DNA from: Anabaena subtropica FACHB-260
GTDB taxonomy: Bacteria; Cyanobacteriota; Cyanobacteriia; Cyanobacteriales; Nostocaceae
Reading direction: 5' to 3'
NCBI RefSeq assembly: GCF_014697105.1
Contig: NZ_JACJRF010000038.1
Location: forward strand, 1-53,403
Length of the DNA: 53,403 bases
Positions within the stretch are counted from its first letter, which is position 1, and each line of letters opens with the position of its first letter. The notes beneath the pieces are model-generated. The model saw nothing but the letters and a program-made list of their open reading frames with translations, was not told the origin of the DNA and did not search any database. Shown one piece after another: positions 51,856 through 53,403 of the stretch. A program made the translations under genes and the position numbers.

Positions 51856-52194
51856 TCAACTATCGCAGTAACTATTTACTCGAATTTCTCGCCAAATATC
51901 TGACACCTGCCACCCTGAGTTTTCAACTAATTTTATTTGATTGTTGTCAAACGTTGGAGAATAACAATAGTTAGAAGCATACTTTAACTTGTTATTCTTC
52001 TCTTCTAGTTTTTGTTTGGCTTCTAGTGCTAGTTCGGGAGTCTTAATATTTTTAGCTTCTGGCTCTAATTTTTGAGGCAAATCTGTTGTAATTGTTTTCT
52101 CCAAAATGGGTTTTTCTATTTTTTTGTAACTAAGACCAATGATTTGTTCATAAAGATTGAGAACAGCGAAGGCTACGTCTTTGTAATGATTGGA
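51856..52194 (-). pseudogene. Gene remnant without a start codon
   Basis: An open minus-strand frame from a TAA at 52195-52197 to a stop at 51856 encodes SNHYKDVAFAVLNLYEQII...EKPILEKTITTDLPQKLEP and a helical KQKLEEKNNKLKY segment. The only possible start in the frame is a TTG at 52102-52104, but coding-like sequence continues about 30 codons upstream of it without any ATG, GTG or TTG. I read it as the 3' part of a gene whose 5' end was lost, next to the hup gene. It could instead use the TTG and be an 82-residue protein. I do not recognise its family. Confidence 0.5.
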
Positions 52195-52217
52195 TTACTG
52201 GTAACAAAGCAATTCAT

Positions 52218-52514
52218 CTATGGTGCTACTTTCTCCCGAAACTGCTTACCAGCAGAAAATGCAGGTATTTTAGTTGCAGGAATGGTGATTTTCTCGTTGG
52301 TTTGGGGATTACGCCCTTCACGCTCTGAGCGATACCTTCGGCACACTTCGTGAACGCGTCGCTCGAATGAGCCAAAACCAACAAGTGTTACCTTATCTCC
52401 ATTCGCTACAGCTTCAGTAACAACTGACAAAAAAGCACTGATTACCTCATCAGCTTGCTTTTTTGTGATGTTGGTCTTTGCTGCTACAGCATCCACTAAT
52501 TCACCTTTGTTCAT
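52218..52514 (-). CDS. hup: HU-type DNA-binding protein with a repeat-derived insertion
   Basis: The 98-residue HU-family protein shows MNKGELVDAVAAKTNITKKQADEV, the GDKVTLVGFGSFERR turn, and GRNPQTNEKITIPATKIPAFSAGKQFREKV. HU bends DNA and compacts the nucleoid. Between FERR and EGRNP it carries VHEVCRRYRSER, about seven residues more than normal, at the turn after the first beta-strand. The inserted DNA (52326-52355) looks like a dispersed GAAGTGTGCCGAAGG-type repeat. Such an insertion near the DNA-contacting arms may alter binding. The flanking sequence remains in frame. Confidence 0.9.
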   Translation of the reverse strand: MNKGELVDAVAAKTNITKKQADEVISAFLSVVTEAVANGDKVTLVGFGSFERRVHEVCRRYRSEREGRNPQTNEKITIPATKIPAFSAGKQFREKVAP

Positions 52515-52691
52515 AAATTACCCTGAAGTATTGCAAGTAAAGGAGATTTACTTTACCACGACTAACTTTTTTGAGGATAGGGGGAAAACGAGTAACAATC
52601 AAGCAGGACACGAAAATTAACAATGCACGGCTACTGCTGTGGCGACTTTGAATTGATGGGTAAAACCAGTTGAGTTTCAGGAGAGGGGATA

Positions 52692-53270
52692 TCAAATGGG
52701 ATACAGCCATTTGCGAAATAATTGCGTTAGAAGCGGCATGATCACATAGGTGAGCAGAGCGACACCGAGTCCTGTGCTAATCAATTGATTGAGCAATACA
52801 GGTAGCCCAGACAACAACGGTACTAGCAACATATTGAGCTGAGGAAGCGTGAAGAATACTCCTAGCCAGGTCACTAACGCCATTTTGTAGCGGGGTGGTG
52901 GAGACATCATAGGTTTGTTTGAGAGAGTAAACCAGGTTTCCAATCCGGTCAGGGTTTGAATATCTTCTGGCTTTTCAATCAACGGTTGCAATCGCTCAAT
53001 CCATTCCCGCCGAATATCTGATTCTAGCCAAGTCTTGAGATTGCCGTAGCAATCGAACTTGAGAATGACCACGTACTCAGGATGGGCATGATCCTGGGGT
53101 CGAATAGTGCTGACACCCAGATGTCCCTTGAATTTTCGTGCATCTGCGGCAATGCCATGAAACCATGCTTCGTAACCTTGCTCACGCCCTGGTCTCACTA
53201 TATGAGAAATAACAGCAGTGACTGGACAGCTTTCTTCACTGATATTAATTGCTAACGGTTCATCGAACAT
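52692..53270 (-). CDS. ABM-domain membrane protein
   Basis: The product (192 aa from ATG 53270) has an N-terminal antibiotic-biosynthesis-monooxygenase (ABM) domain (VTAVISHIVRPGREQGYEAWF, HLGVSTIRPQ, YVVILKFD, WLESDIRREWIERL). About two hydrophobic helices follow (ALVTWLGVFFTLPQ, LPVLLNQLISTGLGVALLTYVIMPLL). Such proteins are often called ABM superfamily membrane proteins and their function is unknown. A GTG at 53312 is an alternative start and would add 14 residues. No adjacent gene. The last 90 bases of the window contain nothing I can assign. Confidence 0.8.
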   Translation of the reverse strand: MFDEPLAINISEESCPVTAVISHIVRPGREQGYEAWFHGIAADARKFKGHLGVSTIRPQDHAHPEYVVILKFDCYGNLKTWLESDIRREWIERLQPLIEKPEDIQTLTGLETWFTLSNKPMMSPPPRYKMALVTWLGVFFTLPQLNMLLVPLLSGLPVLLNQLISTGLGVALLTYVIMPLLTQLFRKWLYPI

Positions 53271-53403
53271 AGAATTTAACGTTCCGGGTAAAATTTGGCG
53301 TTGCTGAATCACAATATGAATTATGCGATCGCCATATTCTCAGGGGGGCAAAGCCTCGGCATTGGAATACAACGATGTTTAAGATAATAAACTAACAATC
53401 TAA

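Noticed and set aside
52501-52710. 69-codon minus-strand frame between hup and the ABM gene
   Set aside because: It overlaps the hup start, has no family features, and the sequence looks like random translation.

Overview
The window reads as chromosomal DNA of a filamentous, probably heterocystous, cyanobacterium of the Nostoc/Anabaena type. The signs are many GCGATCGC (HIP1) octamers on both strands, cyanobacterial markers (LdpA, a Tic20/Ycf60-like protein, an R3H/Ycf45-type ATPase, PEP-CTERM proteins), heptameric short tandem repeats between genes, and other dispersed palindromes, several of which run in frame into coding sequences. I saw no rRNA, tRNA, CRISPR array, transposase or integrase. 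The identity call is inference from these features, not a database match.

Layout. 0.1-3.7 kb: a truncated DoxX-like gene, a DUF1499 protein, a zinc-ribbon mini-protein downstream of a membrane PIN/TRAM protein, and hemW. 3.9-8.8 kb: an accessory STAND NTPase cluster on the minus strand, consisting of an NTPase with an extra N-terminal domain, a 14-repeat WD40 protein coupled to it, and a second NTPase carrying palindromic repeats inside its reading frame. 8.9-9.4 kb: a HicA/HicB toxin-antitoxin pair. 9.5-20.3 kb: mostly housekeeping (cinA, a WecA/TagO-like transferase, glyA, Tic20-like, FAH-family, rpsF, a coiled-coil protein, a STAS protein, DedA, argG). 20.5-24.5 kb: a probable phosphate-responsive block of two tandem PEP-CTERM genes and a Tat-exported PhoX phosphatase, with PHO-box-like octamers at 11-bp phasing upstream. 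24.7-27.8 kb: a GT2 glycosyltransferase and a two-gene ATPase + PIN-like nuclease module. 27.9-38.8 kb: housekeeping (rpsB, tsf, a conserved hypothetical, recG, a membrane protein, an APH/kinase fusion, bL25, purA, hisG). 38.9-39.6 kb: an OmpR-type regulator with its own terminator.

39.7-45.4 kb is the most interesting region. It is a four-gene operon: a small Bell-like protein, a second protein that looks like an inactive STAND, a MoxR AAA+ ATPase, and a 1007-residue membrane protein with a degenerate vWA-like domain and a C-terminal SUMF1/FGE-like domain. The first two proteins share a gapless Q/G/N-rich motif at the C-terminus of one and the N-terminus of the other (about 15 identities in 29 positions). 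This is the hallmark of prion-like amyloid signalling between a sensor and a membrane-active cell-death effector. I read the operon as a candidate immune or abortive-infection system in which a MoxR/vWA/FGE module is coupled to an amyloid-triggered Bell effector.

45.4-53.3 kb returns to general functions: an acyltransferase, the R3H ATPase with ldpA, a hybrid receiver-histidine kinase, a start-less gene remnant, an HU protein with a repeat-derived insertion, and an ABM-domain membrane protein. Besides the motif pair, the recurring theme is repeat-derived DNA that has become coding sequence in at least six genes (second STAND NTPase, the hypothetical before recG, recG, ldpA, the histidine kinase and HU).
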